This document shows positions 39,538 through 50,300 of a stretch of DNA of 64,000 nt, piece by piece. The translations under genes were made by a program, and so were the position numbers. Origin of the DNA: Mycosarcoma maydis (Eukaryota; Basidiomycota; Ustilaginomycetes; Ustilaginales); assembly GCF_000328475.2 (NCBI RefSeq), contig NC_026482.1, positions 496,001 through 560,000 of the forward strand. Direction: 5' to 3'. Numbering within the stretch: position 1 is the first letter of the stretch; each line of letters opens with the position of its first letter. The notes beneath the pieces are model-generated. The model was not told the origin of the DNA and made no database searches. It was given only the letters and a program-made list of their open reading frames with translations.

Positions 39538-42138
39538 TCAGTGCTTGTGCAAGTGTTGTGCCAGTGCCTCGATATGCTGTGCCAGACGCTTTGCCTCGCT
39601 CTCCACGCCTTGTCCGTTATCCAGCGTGATGGCCTCCGTCACACCGGGCAGCGTAGTAGCTCCGTAACCCAGCCACCTGCCCGGAGCGGTGCCCAGATGC
39701 TTGTACCATTCTCTACCCTTCAGACCTTGCTTCGAGATGAAACCCTGCTCGAAAGTCTGCAACTGCTTGTTGAGCACTCGAATCTCGCCCAACACCTTCC
39801 AGATCTCCTTTTGCCAGTTAGCGCTCTCGTGCTGCGCATGGTGTTGTGAGTGCTTCTCGGCCAGCTTCAACAGCTTGGCCTTGAGGTGCGACTTGCGATG
39901 CTCAAACCGTCTCGCAGAAGCACCGAGCTCGTGAATCGAACGACCAAGATTCTTCAACCAACGCGGGTGTTTGGCACCGGCTCGCTTCGGGATACCCAGC
40001 TTCTTTGCAGCCAGCGTCTGCACTTTAGCCAGGTACTTGGTCAGCTCGGTTGCGTAATCCTGAACGTCAATAGGCGCGAACAATTGAGTGGACGACTGGA
40101 TCGCCATCAAACCAACCAGCTTGGCCGCTGCTTCGTGGCGCTTAAAACCGGGATCGCCAAAGTTGTCCATCCAGTAGAAGCTGTCGTAGTTGGAATGGTA
40201 CATGTAGATCGGATCTGTGGGAGCCCTCTTGAAGCCGAGATCGGTGGAGGCAATGCCGAGGTGCTGCAAGAACACCGTGTAGTCCGATCCGGAACCGAGA
40301 GGGTGGAATGCATTCAGGTCGATTTTCTTAGTAGGCTTGCTGGGATCATCGACTTTAGCAGCGACCGTCTGCACGAAACGCGAGAGAGACGGCGAAGAAG
40401 AAGCCTGCAACACGGATCCGGAAACCGAGACGTCGACGTTGTGGTATGCTACGACGTGATCGCGAATCCACTGCGCGTAGTCTTCGCCGAACTCGGTCGA
40501 TCCGACCAGACCGTACTCTTCGGCATCCCAAGACGCAAAGACAATCGTGCGCATGGGTTTCCACCCTTGACGGTAAAGCTGACCGAGACCCTTGATAGCT
40601 TCGTGGAATGCAGCTGTGCCAGAGTTGGGATCGGCCGCACCGAACGTCCACGCATCTCGATGATTTCCGAGAACAACAACTTCGTCCTTGATGTGACCGG
40701 GAAGCACCGCGTACGTGTTCCAAATATCGCGTACTTTGAGGTCGACAAAGTTTTCCAGGTGCACAATATCGTCCGAAGGACCAGTCCAATATTCAACACC
40801 GTCGATAGCTCCAGCGAGACGGTTGTTGACCTCGCTAGCTTTGACGCCTTTGCCCTTGATCGATTCGAGCAGCACCTTGGCCTCAGAATAAGATAAAGGC
40901 AGAGAAGGGATCTTGGGCAGAGAGTCGGCGTCCTCGGGCTGCAATCGAGTTGCATTGCGGTACGAAGGCTGACCAGGAGTCGAAGGGTCGCCGGGGTAGA
41001 AAGAGAGTCCCTGCACGGATCCACGCTGCACAGCCGAAGGATTGCGTGCTGGGCCGTCCGGGTAGGCCTTGTGTCCGTTTGCCTCGGTAATCTCGCCATC
41101 CTCAATGGTGTCGGTGTAGATGATCACGCCGACAGCACCCGCCTCCTGGGCAGCACGCACTTTGAGACCGCGGAAATTGGATCCATAATCAACGAGCACG
41201 ATCTTGCCCTTGACGTCGATGCCCTTGGCTGCGAGATCGGCAAAGTCTTGCTTTCTGCCCATGCCTGCGAAGACGACCTGACCAGAGACGCTGCCGGAAG
41301 CCGAGTAACCGTGGAAGAGAGGTACGCCACGCGAGCTGGTAGGATCGGCATCCAGCACGTCCTCCTTGAGCTTGGCCGTCCAATAGGGCTGGTCAAGCTG
41401 ATCAGGCTTGGCGAGGGTAAGGGTCGAGTTGATCGGATAGTTGAGCCAAACAGCATAGGTATCGGTCCAGGCTCGAACGCCGTCTTTTCCTTCAACGCCT
41501 TTGAGGTAAGCCTGACTCTGGGAGGAACCAGCGTCGAAGACGAGATCCTTCAAGTTATCGGGTAGAGGCGCACCTACGAGATCTGCCCACTCCTCGAGAA
41601 TCTGCAGAGCAGAGTGGTAATCACCTTGGGAACCAGCGACATGACTGACGTTGGTGTACCTCTGCAGGGCATCTCGTGCGCCTTGGGCGGTAGGCACAGC
41701 GAGGAAATCCGACTCAAGCTTAGCAAACCATTTCTTCCATCGTGCCTCGGGGGTCTCGTTACGAGCAGTAGATTGCGAGACGGTTCCGAGCGAGGGAAGA
41801 AATTCGGAACTTTGCAGCAGGTCAGCGTATCCTTGTACTCGCTTTACTGCATGAGGACAAGGACGAGCAGGAGCAAAATAGCCGCTGCCAAAGTTGGCAA
41901 GCTCGGCCAATCGAAACGGCCCCCAAAAGTACCAAGAAATGGCCAAAAGCACCAGTAGGGCTCTCCAACCGGTCAGAATAAGCTTCCTACCAGCCAGGCC
42001 GAGTTTGATCTCGACGAAGCTGCGGCTCTTGTCAGAGGATGATGTAGTTGAGGATAACTTTTTGTCGACAAATTCTGCATCGAGCTTGAGCGGCGCCGAA
42101 GCCAGGGGGTCGCGGTTGACAGACTGATCACGAAACAT
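39538..42138 (-). CDS. M28B glutamate carboxypeptidase II-like membrane peptidase
   Basis: 866 residues. Type II membrane protein with an anchor at about residues 54-72, a protease-associated (PA) domain insertion (about 270-400), an M28 zinc peptidase domain and a C-terminal dimerisation-like helical domain, the same order as human GCPII and yeast Vps70/Tre. Compared with GCPII all five metal ligands are present: H493 and D503 in NHRDAWTFGAADP, the Glu pair in WDAEEYGLVGS, the Asp in HNVDVSVSG and the His in MYHSNYDSFYW. It should therefore be an active di-zinc exopeptidase, unlike the inactive transferrin-receptor branch. Fungal members act in vacuolar or endosomal sorting or peptide turnover. 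The C-terminus ends LAQHLHKH. Confidence 0.93.
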   Translation of the reverse strand: MFRDQSVNRDPLASAPLKLDAEFVDKKLSSTTSSSDKSRSFVEIKLGLAGRKLILTGWRALLVLLAISWYFWGPFRLAELANFGSGYFAPARPCPHAVKRVQGYADLLQSSEFLPSLGTVSQSTARNETPEARWKKWFAKLESDFLAVPTAQGARDALQRYTNVSHVAGSQGDYHSALQILEEWADLVGAPLPDNLKDLVFDAGSSQSQAYLKGVEGKDGVRAWTDTYAVWLNYPINSTLTLAKPDQLDQPYWTAKLKEDVLDADPTSSRGVPLFHGYSASGSVSGQVVFAGMGRKQDFADLAAKGIDVKGKIVLVDYGSNFRGLKVRAAQEAGAVGVIIYTDTIEDGEITEANGHKAYPDGPARNPSAVQRGSVQGLSFYPGDPSTPGQPSYRNATRLQPEDADSLPKIPSLPLSYSEAKVLLESIKGKGVKASEVNNRLAGAIDGVEYWTGPSDDIVHLENFVDLKVRDIWNTYAVLPGHIKDEVVVLGNHRDAWTFGAADPNSGTAAFHEAIKGLGQLYRQGWKPMRTIVFASWDAEEYGLVGSTEFGEDYAQWIRDHVVAYHNVDVSVSGSVLQASSSPSLSRFVQTVAAKVDDPSKPTKKIDLNAFHPLGSGSDYTVFLQHLGIASTDLGFKRAPTDPIYMYHSNYDSFYWMDNFGDPGFKRHEAAAKLVGLMAIQSSTQLFAPIDVQDYATELTKYLAKVQTLAAKKLGIPKRAGAKHPRWLKNLGRSIHELGASARRFEHRKSHLKAKLLKLAEKHSQHHAQHESANWQKEIWKVLGEIRVLNKQLQTFEQGFISKQGLKGREWYKHLGTAPGRWLGYGATTLPGVTEAITLDNGQGVESEAKRLAQHIEALAQHLHKH

Positions 42139-42916
42139 TATCGAAGCTTGGACACCGAGATGGTGGTTTGCACTTCGAGGGAAGGAGGAAGGTCGGAGAC
42201 GCGAGGGACGTGTGAAGGCGGTTCAGAGAGACTCGATGTCGCAATCACGAATTGTGAATCACGCCGTGACGCCCATGCGCAACTGTCTCCTCAGCACAAC
42301 CTCACATTTTATCAGTTTCCCCTCGTTCCCGGTGGCTTGTGCCTCGTGCTTCTATTTCTACAGTCCTCAGCTCTTGACATCTTAGCCGTCTTCGATTGCT
42401 CTTAAGCTATAGTTAACGTTAGTCTCTGCTCCTCTTTCCTTCACTCAATCTAAACGTCATTTCGGGCCATCCGTGATTGAGCGTGTGGATGTGACAGTGA
42501 AGCCGCCAGAAAGAATTCACGAATATACACCGTGCAAATCGCCGTTTGGCTGTCAATTGCTGTAAATCGGCTTTGCAATTCCACTGCGCACTCAGGGCGG
42601 CTACCCAAGTTTCGTGATCTGACGTGCGACTCGGAGAAATCACGGATGGCGCTCATCCGAAAAGGTAAAACAAAAAATTCAGAGCTGCACAAGCACTTTG
42701 CGAATCGCGAAATCGTGAAGCGTGAATCGTGATTTTCGGCTATTCTGCTAACACGAAATAGTCACGAGCGTTGTCCGAAACCGACTGCCTCTGCGAGGTG
42801 CTGCAAGAGCCGGAACAGAGTACAGTGCGCTCATCGTGCATCACGGATTCACCATTTGCATTTCAGTGCCGATGTTAGAGCTCTTCTCCCAGCTTGTTAA
42901 GCGATTTTACACATCG

Positions 42917-42980
42917 GATTCACGATTCACGATTCGTGATTCACTCGTGATTCGTGATTCGTGATTTAGCAATCGTGAAT
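42917..42980. repeat. Dense heptamer block with both orientations
   Basis: Two TTCACGA words are followed by several TCGTGAT words with partly inverted symmetry, and a final AATCGTGAAT. It could form a hairpin. Confidence 0.85.
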
Positions 42981-43041
42981 GTGTCAGATCCTTTCTTGCT
43001 CTTCGCTTGTACTCGACTGCACGCTCATCACAAACACGAAA

Positions 43042-43079
43042 GCGGCACAAAGCACGAAGCACGAAGAACGAAGCACGAA
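43042..43079. repeat. Short tandem of GCACGAA / GAACGAA units
   Basis: Imperfect heptamers of the type AGCACGA repeated four to five times in the leader region of the cysteine synthase gene. Confidence 0.6.
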
Positions 43080-43204
43080 GGGTTCCGTGGTCGCACCTCT
43101 GACGACGCTCTCTCCTTTGCAAGCTTGCTCATCAGTGACCCGCCATTCACACCTGGCAACCTGCATGGCGCTGCCTACCAGTGCGAGGCTGAAGTAAGCG
43201 CAGC

Positions 43205-44818
43205 ATGTCGAGCGTCGGAGCGAGGGCAACCTCGTCAGCGCTCGCATCCAGCTCGTCGTCCAAGCTCGCGCACATCCCCGGTTGGACCGTCATCTCACGC
43301 TATTCTCGTTCACACCGCAAATCGACCTTTCTCATCGGCGTGTTTACCGGTCTCGTTCTGGGTCTTGGATCCATCACATCCGTCTTTTTCTTTGCAGAAC
43401 GACGTGAACGCAAACGAAGACGCAGAAAGTTGCGCTCCTACGGACTCGACGATGAAGACGAAGAGGAGCGTCGACGGCGCGAGCTTCGTGGGCGCGATCC
43501 AATCCAAATCCGGTCTGGTCAAGTGGTGAGCGGTGTCGAAGGTCTAATCGGAAATACTCCGCTCATGCGTATAAACAGCCTCTCCGAAGCAACGGGCTGC
43601 GAGATCCTGGGCAAAGCAGAGTTTCTCAACCCTGCCGGCTCACCAAAGGACCGTGTAGCATTGCAAATTCTCAAAGACGCTGAAGAAGAAGGCTTGCTCT
43701 ACCCGCACACGGGCAGCTGCATCTTTGAAGGTACAGTAGGAAGCACCGGTATCTCACTAGCCACTCTGGCGCGAGCAAAAGGGTATCGCTGTTCAATTGT
43801 CATTCCGGACGACGTTGCACGCGAAAAAGTGGAGCTCCTGGAAAAGCTCGGTGCCGAGATCGAATCGGTTCGACCGCGAGGCATTGTCGATCCACGACAC
43901 TTTGTCAACGAAGCACGTGCTCGGGCCGAAGCGTTTGGCGAGGTCGAACTCGTTGGTCCGCATCCGAATGGTTTGGGCACGTCCCGATATGCTGGCTCGG
44001 ACGCAGGACAGGGGGAAGAGTACGTTCATCGCCATGACCTGGTTGTTTCCTCCAGACGCGTGCCGAACACCGATGATGCATCCGGTATTGTCAACGAGAC
44101 CCAAGCACGTGGCTTTTTTGCGGATCAGTTCGAGAATCCATCCAACTTTTGGGCGCATTACAACGGTACTGGACCCGAAATCTGGCGCCAGACGGGCGGG
44201 TTGATCGACGCATTCGTCGCGGGTGCGGGCACGGGCGGGACGCTCTCTGGATGTGCAGCCTTTCTGAAACGCGTATCATGCGATCCGGATGAGTCCCAAC
44301 AAGGAGGAGGTTTCATCCGACGTCCTGGATCCGCACAAGAGGTCAAAGTGGTGCTGGCCGATCCGCAGGGTAGTGGGTTATACAACAAGGTTAAATACGG
44401 TGTCATGTACAGTGCCACCGAAGCAGAGGGGAAGCGCAGGAGGCATCAAGTGGACTCGGTCGTAGAAGGGATTGGCATCAATCGCATCACAAGAAACTTG
44501 CAGATGGGATTGCAGTGCATTGACGACGCCGAGAGGGTCAGCGACGATGAGGCGGCGCGCATGGGAAGGCATCTGATCCTCAACGATGGACTCTTCCTCG
44601 GCTCTTCGTCAGCCGTCAACTGCGTTGCTGCTGTCCGAACAGCACTGAAAATCAAACGCCAACGGGGCGACGACCCACCCCCTGTTGTGGTCACTGTACT
44701 CTGCGATTCGGGCTCTCGCCATCTGTCCAAGTTTCACAACGACGATGCACTCGTTCGTCTGGGCGTGTCGGATGCCGGCAGCAGTGACATTTCTGACATC
44801 CTCTCTTCCATCGATTAG
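43205..44818 (+). CDS. Membrane-anchored cysteine synthase-like PLP enzyme
   Basis: 537 residues. An N-terminal segment (41-63) is a membrane helix followed by a strongly basic stretch (RRERKRRRRKLR), then a fold-type II PLP domain from about residue 105. Signature GLIGNTPLMRI is present, and the PLP lysine is K148 in NPAGSPKDRVA. The phosphate-binding loop is GTVGSTGIS and the substrate-side glycine loop is GAGTGGTLSG. It matches the fungal cysteine synthase 2 branch (yeast YGR012W type, mitochondrial outer membrane), which has an N-terminal anchor and longer insertions than the soluble enzyme. Likely reaction is O-acetylserine (or a related substrate) plus sulfide to cysteine. The 3' end is only 5 bp from the stop of the next, converging gene. 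Confidence 0.94.
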   Translation: MSSVGARATSSALASSSSSKLAHIPGWTVISRYSRSHRKSTFLIGVFTGLVLGLGSITSVFFFAERRERKRRRRKLRSYGLDDEDEEERRRRELRGRDPIQIRSGQVVSGVEGLIGNTPLMRINSLSEATGCEILGKAEFLNPAGSPKDRVALQILKDAEEEGLLYPHTGSCIFEGTVGSTGISLATLARAKGYRCSIVIPDDVAREKVELLEKLGAEIESVRPRGIVDPRHFVNEARARAEAFGEVELVGPHPNGLGTSRYAGSDAGQGEEYVHRHDLVVSSRRVPNTDDASGIVNETQARGFFADQFENPSNFWAHYNGTGPEIWRQTGGLIDAFVAGAGTGGTLSGCAAFLKRVSCDPDESQQGGGFIRRPGSAQEVKVVLADPQGSGLYNKVKYGVMYSATEAEGKRRRHQVDSVVEGIGINRITRNLQMGLQCIDDAERVSDDEAARMGRHLILNDGLFLGSSSAVNCVAAVRTALKIKRQRGDDPPPVVVTVLCDSGSRHLSKFHNDDALVRLGVSDAGSSDISDILSSID

Positions 44819-44823
44819 AATAT

Positions 44824-45351
44824 CTAAGCAACGACAACGTTGTACTGCTTGAACAGATATCTCGCTAGGCTCGAATGCTCCTTCCACTGCCATTCTTTGG
44901 CTTCCTTGACATCGCGCTGTGCTGCACATGCCGTCGCGGCTCCTTTTGACGTGATACGTTGGACCATATCGACAAATTGCTTGGCGCCCGTCTTGCCATC
45001 CAGCTCTTTCTCAGCGTAAAGCTCGCCGAGGAATGGGTGGGAAAACTGATTGAGCCACCATTTCGAGTTCCAAAAATCGCCTTCGCGCCGATGCAGAATG
45101 GAATGGATCAGGTTCGAGTCGCGATTCGAGTCGTCGTCCTGGACGAGTGAGTGTGCGGATTCAATGTCGTCGTTGAGCAGATGCAGGATGCCAAGCACAG
45201 GGAGTGGGTGAGCGAGAGAGGAGATGATGGGTTTGACTTCGGGTGAGAAGAGCTTTTGGGGTCGAAGCGACGGTAATGAAGCTGTATCGCGTGTGAGCAG
45301 GGCTTGTACCTCTGCTGGTAGTGCCTGCGAAGTAAGCGTTGAGCGTGGCAT
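44824..45351 (-). CDS. Small conserved fungal protein of unknown function
   Basis: 175 residues from ATG 45351; the frame opens six codons earlier with TTG. I recognise the pattern LLNDDIESAHSLVQ, ILHRREGDFWNSKWW and QWKEHSSLARYLF as a widespread fungal family without a known role; no catalytic motif, signal peptide or membrane helix is visible. It is largely helical by composition, soluble and probably cytosolic. Its stop codon lies 5 bp from the stop of the cysteine synthase gene, so the two mRNAs must overlap at their 3' ends. It shares a divergent promoter region with the membrane protein at 46105. Confidence 0.82.
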   Translation of the reverse strand: MPRSTLTSQALPAEVQALLTRDTASLPSLRPQKLFSPEVKPIISSLAHPLPVLGILHLLNDDIESAHSLVQDDDSNRDSNLIHSILHRREGDFWNSKWWLNQFSHPFLGELYAEKELDGKTGAKQFVDMVQRITSKGAATACAAQRDVKEAKEWQWKEHSSLARYLFKQYNVVVA

Positions 45352-46104
45352 GTTAGCTATCTGGTCCAAAGTCGAGGTGGTTGATGCGATAGAACTCTTG
45401 TCAACGTGGGGGAGAGAAAGGGGGCATGCCTACGTACTGTATTTGTCAACGTTGGAACCTCGACTTGGGTTCACACTCGTGACTACGCTTTGCGTTCATG
45501 TTCCGAGATCCACGGTTCTCACAGTCTTTTGTTTGAAACTGTTATGGCGGCTTCACCAACATTCATAAAGCTTGGACGCGGGACATGGTGCAAACGGTAC
45601 AGACCACCTCTTGAGGGACCGGTGCGATTCGGAAGGACTGCTTCAGCTCGAGGTCCCTGCTGCTCCACATTGCTCTGTACCTGACGTGTGAGAGAGTTGT
45701 GTTACAGATACAGTCACCCAACGTTGAGCATCACTTGCCAAACATCAATTGTCTCTGGAGGCATGTCTGTCAAGCGTCGTGCTAGACACCATGGCACAAC
45801 TCGGAGACAATGCGGATAAGCGCAGGCATGAATAACGCTAACAGACCAGGAAGGCTTTGCGGGCGGTCGAGCATGTGAACCTCGAGCCTATGGAAGGTGT
45901 AGGCTAATAGCATTACGGTCTCTATCTGAAAGCGATCGTGTGAGCAGGGGCAAATGGGCAGCAGCTGGCGAGAAGGCCCATCGTGAATCACGTATGAATC
46001 CCTTTTGGCACAGCCCTCTATAAACCCTCTAAACCACCATTCTGAACAACCTCATCACCGTCCTCTATCTGATCTCGCCGCGACGATATCAATTCCTACT
46101 AATC
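45352..46104. other. Divergent promoter region
   Basis: 753 bp between the small protein and the multipass membrane protein. It contains a TATA box at 46019 and one heptamer word (45979-45990). No gene seen. Confidence 0.5.
46019..46024 (+). promoter_or_regulatory. TATA box of the multipass membrane protein gene
   Basis: TATAAA, 81-86 nt upstream of the ATG at 46105. Confidence 0.5.
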
Positions 46105-47094
46105 ATGACCAGCTGTTTGCTCCAAGTCGTACTTGGGACCGCGCCCATATTCGCGCAGTTCTTTCTAGTCATTTCGCCAGCTTACCTCCTCTGGAAGGTG
46201 GGTCGCGTACCTGGAATTGCCATCGACATTTCTACGGAATCGCTTGTTCTGCTCATGGCTATCCATGCCTATCGCTACCGAGACATTTACGCCAACCCGC
46301 TCAGCAGCGACCATCTCGGCAAGTTGCTTCATCTCTTCGGTTTCGGCTTGCTGGTCTTGACCGTCAATTATTACCAGCGACGTGCGACTCTTTGCCAGCC
46401 GCCAACCGATGCGCTCTACGTTGAGGAACAAGTGCATGTGCAACACGATAGATGGCACGAGACGAAGCAGCAGGATGAGGAACAACAAGTTGAATCGCTC
46501 GTCACACTTGGGTCTGCCGAGACCGCTGTGCAGACCAGCGCACCATCTGAGCGGAAGCGTGTATGCTTTGACCCCCGGCTCTTCGCCTCGCTCGTCATTT
46601 GGCCTTTTGTAACCACACTCTACACTGGTGAACACTCGCTTCTGTCTCGTGTCATCTCGATGTACTATGCCGAACCTCTCAATCCGTTCTGGCCCGACTT
46701 GGCCATCCAGCTCGACCTCTTGTTTACGTTGCTCGAGCTTAACGCGCTCGTAGTCTTGCTCGTGCGCTTTACGCACCAGCGTCGTGTAGTGCTCAATGTT
46801 GCATCTCCTTCAGCGCACATCGGTGCGATGGGAATCGACACACAATCGCTCAAGCCAAGCCTGCCAGTCCCAACTAGCCTGTGGATCTTCACGGGCGGTC
46901 TCCAGCTCAGTGCCGCACTCACCCTGCTGACTTTGGTCGATGACCTGGTTTCGAGTATTGCACACCAACGTCCACAGGCTGAACGCGAAATACTCATCTT
47001 CCACCTCGTGGGTTACTCGATGCAGCTCCTGATTTGGTTCGGCTTCTTCGTGTTTAACCACTTCTCCATGGCTCGCATCATCCAAAGGCGGTAG
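46105..47094 (+). CDS. Multipass membrane protein of unknown function
   Basis: 329 residues. About seven hydrophobic segments (about 10-30, 45-58, 75-92, 165-180, 202-225, 262-280, 300-318) and a hydrophilic, charged loop of about residues 95-155. The first half (PAYLLWKVGRVPGIAIDISTES, then RYRDIY) is faintly like the ERD2/PQ-loop fold of KDEL receptors, with the same spacing of a basic loop and an RYxDI-like helix. I do not consider this proven. There is no signal peptide other than the first helix. The C-terminus ends IIQRR. It converges on REV1 at 235 bp. Confidence 0.7.
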   Translation: MTSCLLQVVLGTAPIFAQFFLVISPAYLLWKVGRVPGIAIDISTESLVLLMAIHAYRYRDIYANPLSSDHLGKLLHLFGFGLLVLTVNYYQRRATLCQPPTDALYVEEQVHVQHDRWHETKQQDEEQQVESLVTLGSAETAVQTSAPSERKRVCFDPRLFASLVIWPFVTTLYTGEHSLLSRVISMYYAEPLNPFWPDLAIQLDLLFTLLELNALVVLLVRFTHQRRVVLNVASPSAHIGAMGIDTQSLKPSLPVPTSLWIFTGGLQLSAALTLLTLVDDLVSSIAHQRPQAEREILIFHLVGYSMQLLIWFGFFVFNHFSMARIIQRR

Positions 47095-47329
47095 ACACTG
47101 AGCAACAAGAGCAGCAATCACGAATTCCAACACTGGACCGACGAATAGCAGTGTGTTGAATGAGCCATCACTTTGTCGTACTTTACACTAGCGTACATCC
47201 GAACATATGGCATTATCTAATGCTGTATGCCACTCCATCTTTAACTATGTTACAAGAATCGTCTGCCACAAGTCTGATATACAACACATCCTTCCAGCGT
47301 ACCACTAACCCTATCACACAGCACTGAGA

Positions 47330-50300
47330 TCACTCCTCGAGCTCGGCGCCACCAAATACCTCCCTCGATTTCGCCTGTACCGCATCTCGAATCTTGCGCT
47401 TGGCAGTTTCCCACTCTTCAGACGCAAATCCATCGTCTATCTTGTACTGCACCTCATCCAGCCGTTCTTGTATGAAGCCGAGTAACGAGCTCGCCTTTTG
47501 CGTGTCCTCTACGCGCGTGACGGACGCGGTGCGGACCACGTCGGCTAAATACGTAGCGATGCGATTCACGTCACCTTCTCTGGGACCTTTACGTGCGAAA
47601 GCCGATATCCATTGGGACAACAAAATCTCGACATCGCGCGGGTGGCTTAGTCCCCGAATGGTCGGTATGTCTCTGCTGGACTTTTCGGCGTTAGCTGTGT
47701 TAAGGATGACGGAAGCCTCGCTTGGGACCCGCCATTTCGGCCTGGCAATCAGATATGCTGGAGGATCGCTCGCCACATCACCTTGACCCTCTGCCGCTAA
47801 CGCAACTGCATAGGTGCCCTTGCTAGCAGTACGATTCCCCCGTAGCCGCTCTTCTACCCTCGTGCGAGCCTCCTTCTCCTTGAGCGCGGCTCGCACCGTC
47901 TCTCTTCTACGCTGCTCGGCCAACGTGAGCTCTTCAAACCCACTACTTTTTCCTGCCTTAAACCTCGCTTTCTCAGACTTTTTCTGTTCCGAATGAAACT
48001 GAAACGTCTCGCGTTGTAAATCCATCGGTAGAGCCTGGAACACTTCGGCGTCTATCCCTACTGCCTCCAGTTGCGATAACGAGATCTTCGCCGGGTCCAT
48101 AACAAGAAGCGCGTCTCGATCAAGGCGATGAACAACGCGTTCCTTCGTCGGCGATTCCGAAATCGACCTGAAAAGCGAGTTGTGTCGATCGGTGACTTTT
48201 GAAGTGTCGCGCTGCAGAAAATGGAGTAAAGTGGAAGTGTTGGCGACCTTCTTTCGGGTCTTGGACGTCGGGGTGCTTTCCACCGACGATGGAGCGGAGG
48301 GCACCTCGTGGTGCAGAAAACCAAGCTGACGTTCAATTTCTTTGCGGACCGAGTCAGGCAGCTCGGCGAGAACAACAGGATCAATTTGAGAGGCCGAAGG
48401 TAGCATGAGCGCTTCCGCCATCGCTGGAGAGGGGGTGACTTTGGCTTTTTGCGGTGTAGTCGGTGTCGAACGTGGTAGCACTCGCGGGAGCGTCTGCGAT
48501 CCTGTTCGGCTCTGAGGAAGACGTCGGGTGGTGTCAGGTGATTCTTCTTCGACAAGATCGGCCTCGAAGTTGTCCGTAAGCGAATTGCCCCGAGGAGGGC
48601 CGAGCTTAGCCTCAATCTGACGACGGTACTGCGTCGGAAGCGCGTCAAAGACGTCTGGGTCGATTTGTGACTTTGAGGGCAGCATCAGCTGGGTCGCTGA
48701 AGGCATTTTGATTGGGCTACCTTCACTTGGCGATGGCCTGTTAGAGGTACGCTTGCACTTGTCTGTGTCCTGTGGTCGTCTTGGAGTCGCAGCATCTGGT
48801 CCCTTTTCGAGTGAAGCAGGCAGTTCAATACCAGGTTCGTCCAGCTGCTCTACATCACTAGCGTTGCTAGCTTCCTCTGCATCGCGCGCGCTACGCTTAG
48901 AAGCAGCTAACACCAGTTTTGAGCTGGACGACTGCGCAACAGAGCCGAATCGAAGCATCGCTTGTCCCCCTGTCGACTTGGCCGGCGACAACACATTCGC
49001 ATCTGCAGGTTCGAGTTTGTTCAAACTGATAGCGATACCACGCAGTTCCTTTGGATCCGCTTTCAGATCTCGAATAAGTGGCCAAGCAGCTGCTCTGATT
49101 CGCGCTTCATCATCAATCGCCACACCACCTGGCCCACTCACCGGTGCACTTCGATGATGTGTATCGCACACACCGTGACCTAGGAACTTGGGCGCTTCCA
49201 CCGGCGCAGTCTTAGCGCGCACCATCACCTGCACCGAGACCTGTCTTCCCCTCAACTTGACAGCCTTCGCTCTCTGGGATACCTCCTGACACATGCCAGT
49301 TACAAAATTCTCCGCCTCCTGTTCAGTCAGAAACCGAATGCCGTAGTTGACATGCGAACCCACAGATTGCCGGAGCTTGTTGCCCTCGAGCCGATCAGCG
49401 TCGATGCCGTGCATCCTGTCCCAGATCATCTTGCCCTTTTTGGGGCCGAACTCTGCCATCATTCTGCGTTTGTTTGTCTTGGAGAGGATCTCGCCGATGT
49501 TGATCGTCTGGAAAAGCTCTCGAATCCGATCGCGGAGGCTCCATCCGATACCGTGCAAGTCGTCAACGTCGAGCGCATTCAAAAACAGCTGCTTGGCGTC
49601 GTCGGTGAGATGGAAGGAGCCGCCCGGTTTGGCTTTGCGAGTGGCAAGTCTTGCAAGAAGGATGTTGGAGCCGATGCCAATGCTGGCTTCACATTCGCAG
49701 CGGTCTCGGATCTCATCCCGAAAAGCTTCTGCGAGCTGCTTTTCGGCGGTCCACACTTGGCCTTGCGAGCCAAGGTGATCCCGATATCGTTGGTACAACG
49801 AGCCGTCATTGGTATCGCCGTCTCGCATGCTCTGTAGAAGGAGGCTCACATCAACAAGCGCCTCGTCCACCGACACCGCCTGGAGCGCATCCGAATGCTC
49901 GAGCAAAAAGGTATAAAAGGTAAGGCTAACCGAGTTGTACGCTTCAAAGTCATAAGGAATCGTCTCGACGTGTGAGCAAAGACGTTTCGCCTGACCAAGG
50001 CTCATCCCGTTGCGGATGCCAAATTCGCGCGCTTTGTAACTGCACGAGGCAATCTCCGAGGTACTCGAAGACTGATTATCTGCTGGTCGATTTTCGTCCC
50101 CAGCCTTTGCAGCTGGCAAACCAAAGCCTGTACCGTGACACACGACGACCGGCTTATCTTTCAAGTCGGGTCGTTTCTTCAGACCGACGGCGACAAAGAA
50201 GCTGTCAAAGTCAATGTGCATAATGACACGTTGAACTCCTTTGGGTAAATCCGAGCTACCAAGCGGACGACCTGCTTCTCGAAGAGCTGAGCTAACCATA

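Larger units (their letters stand above)
42139..43204. other. Divergent promoter region, M28 peptidase / cysteine synthase
   Basis: 1.07 kb without a gene. It carries heptamer words at 42241-42260 and 42703-42733, a dense block at 42917-42980, and an ACGAAGC tandem at about 43042-43079. Confidence 0.55.
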
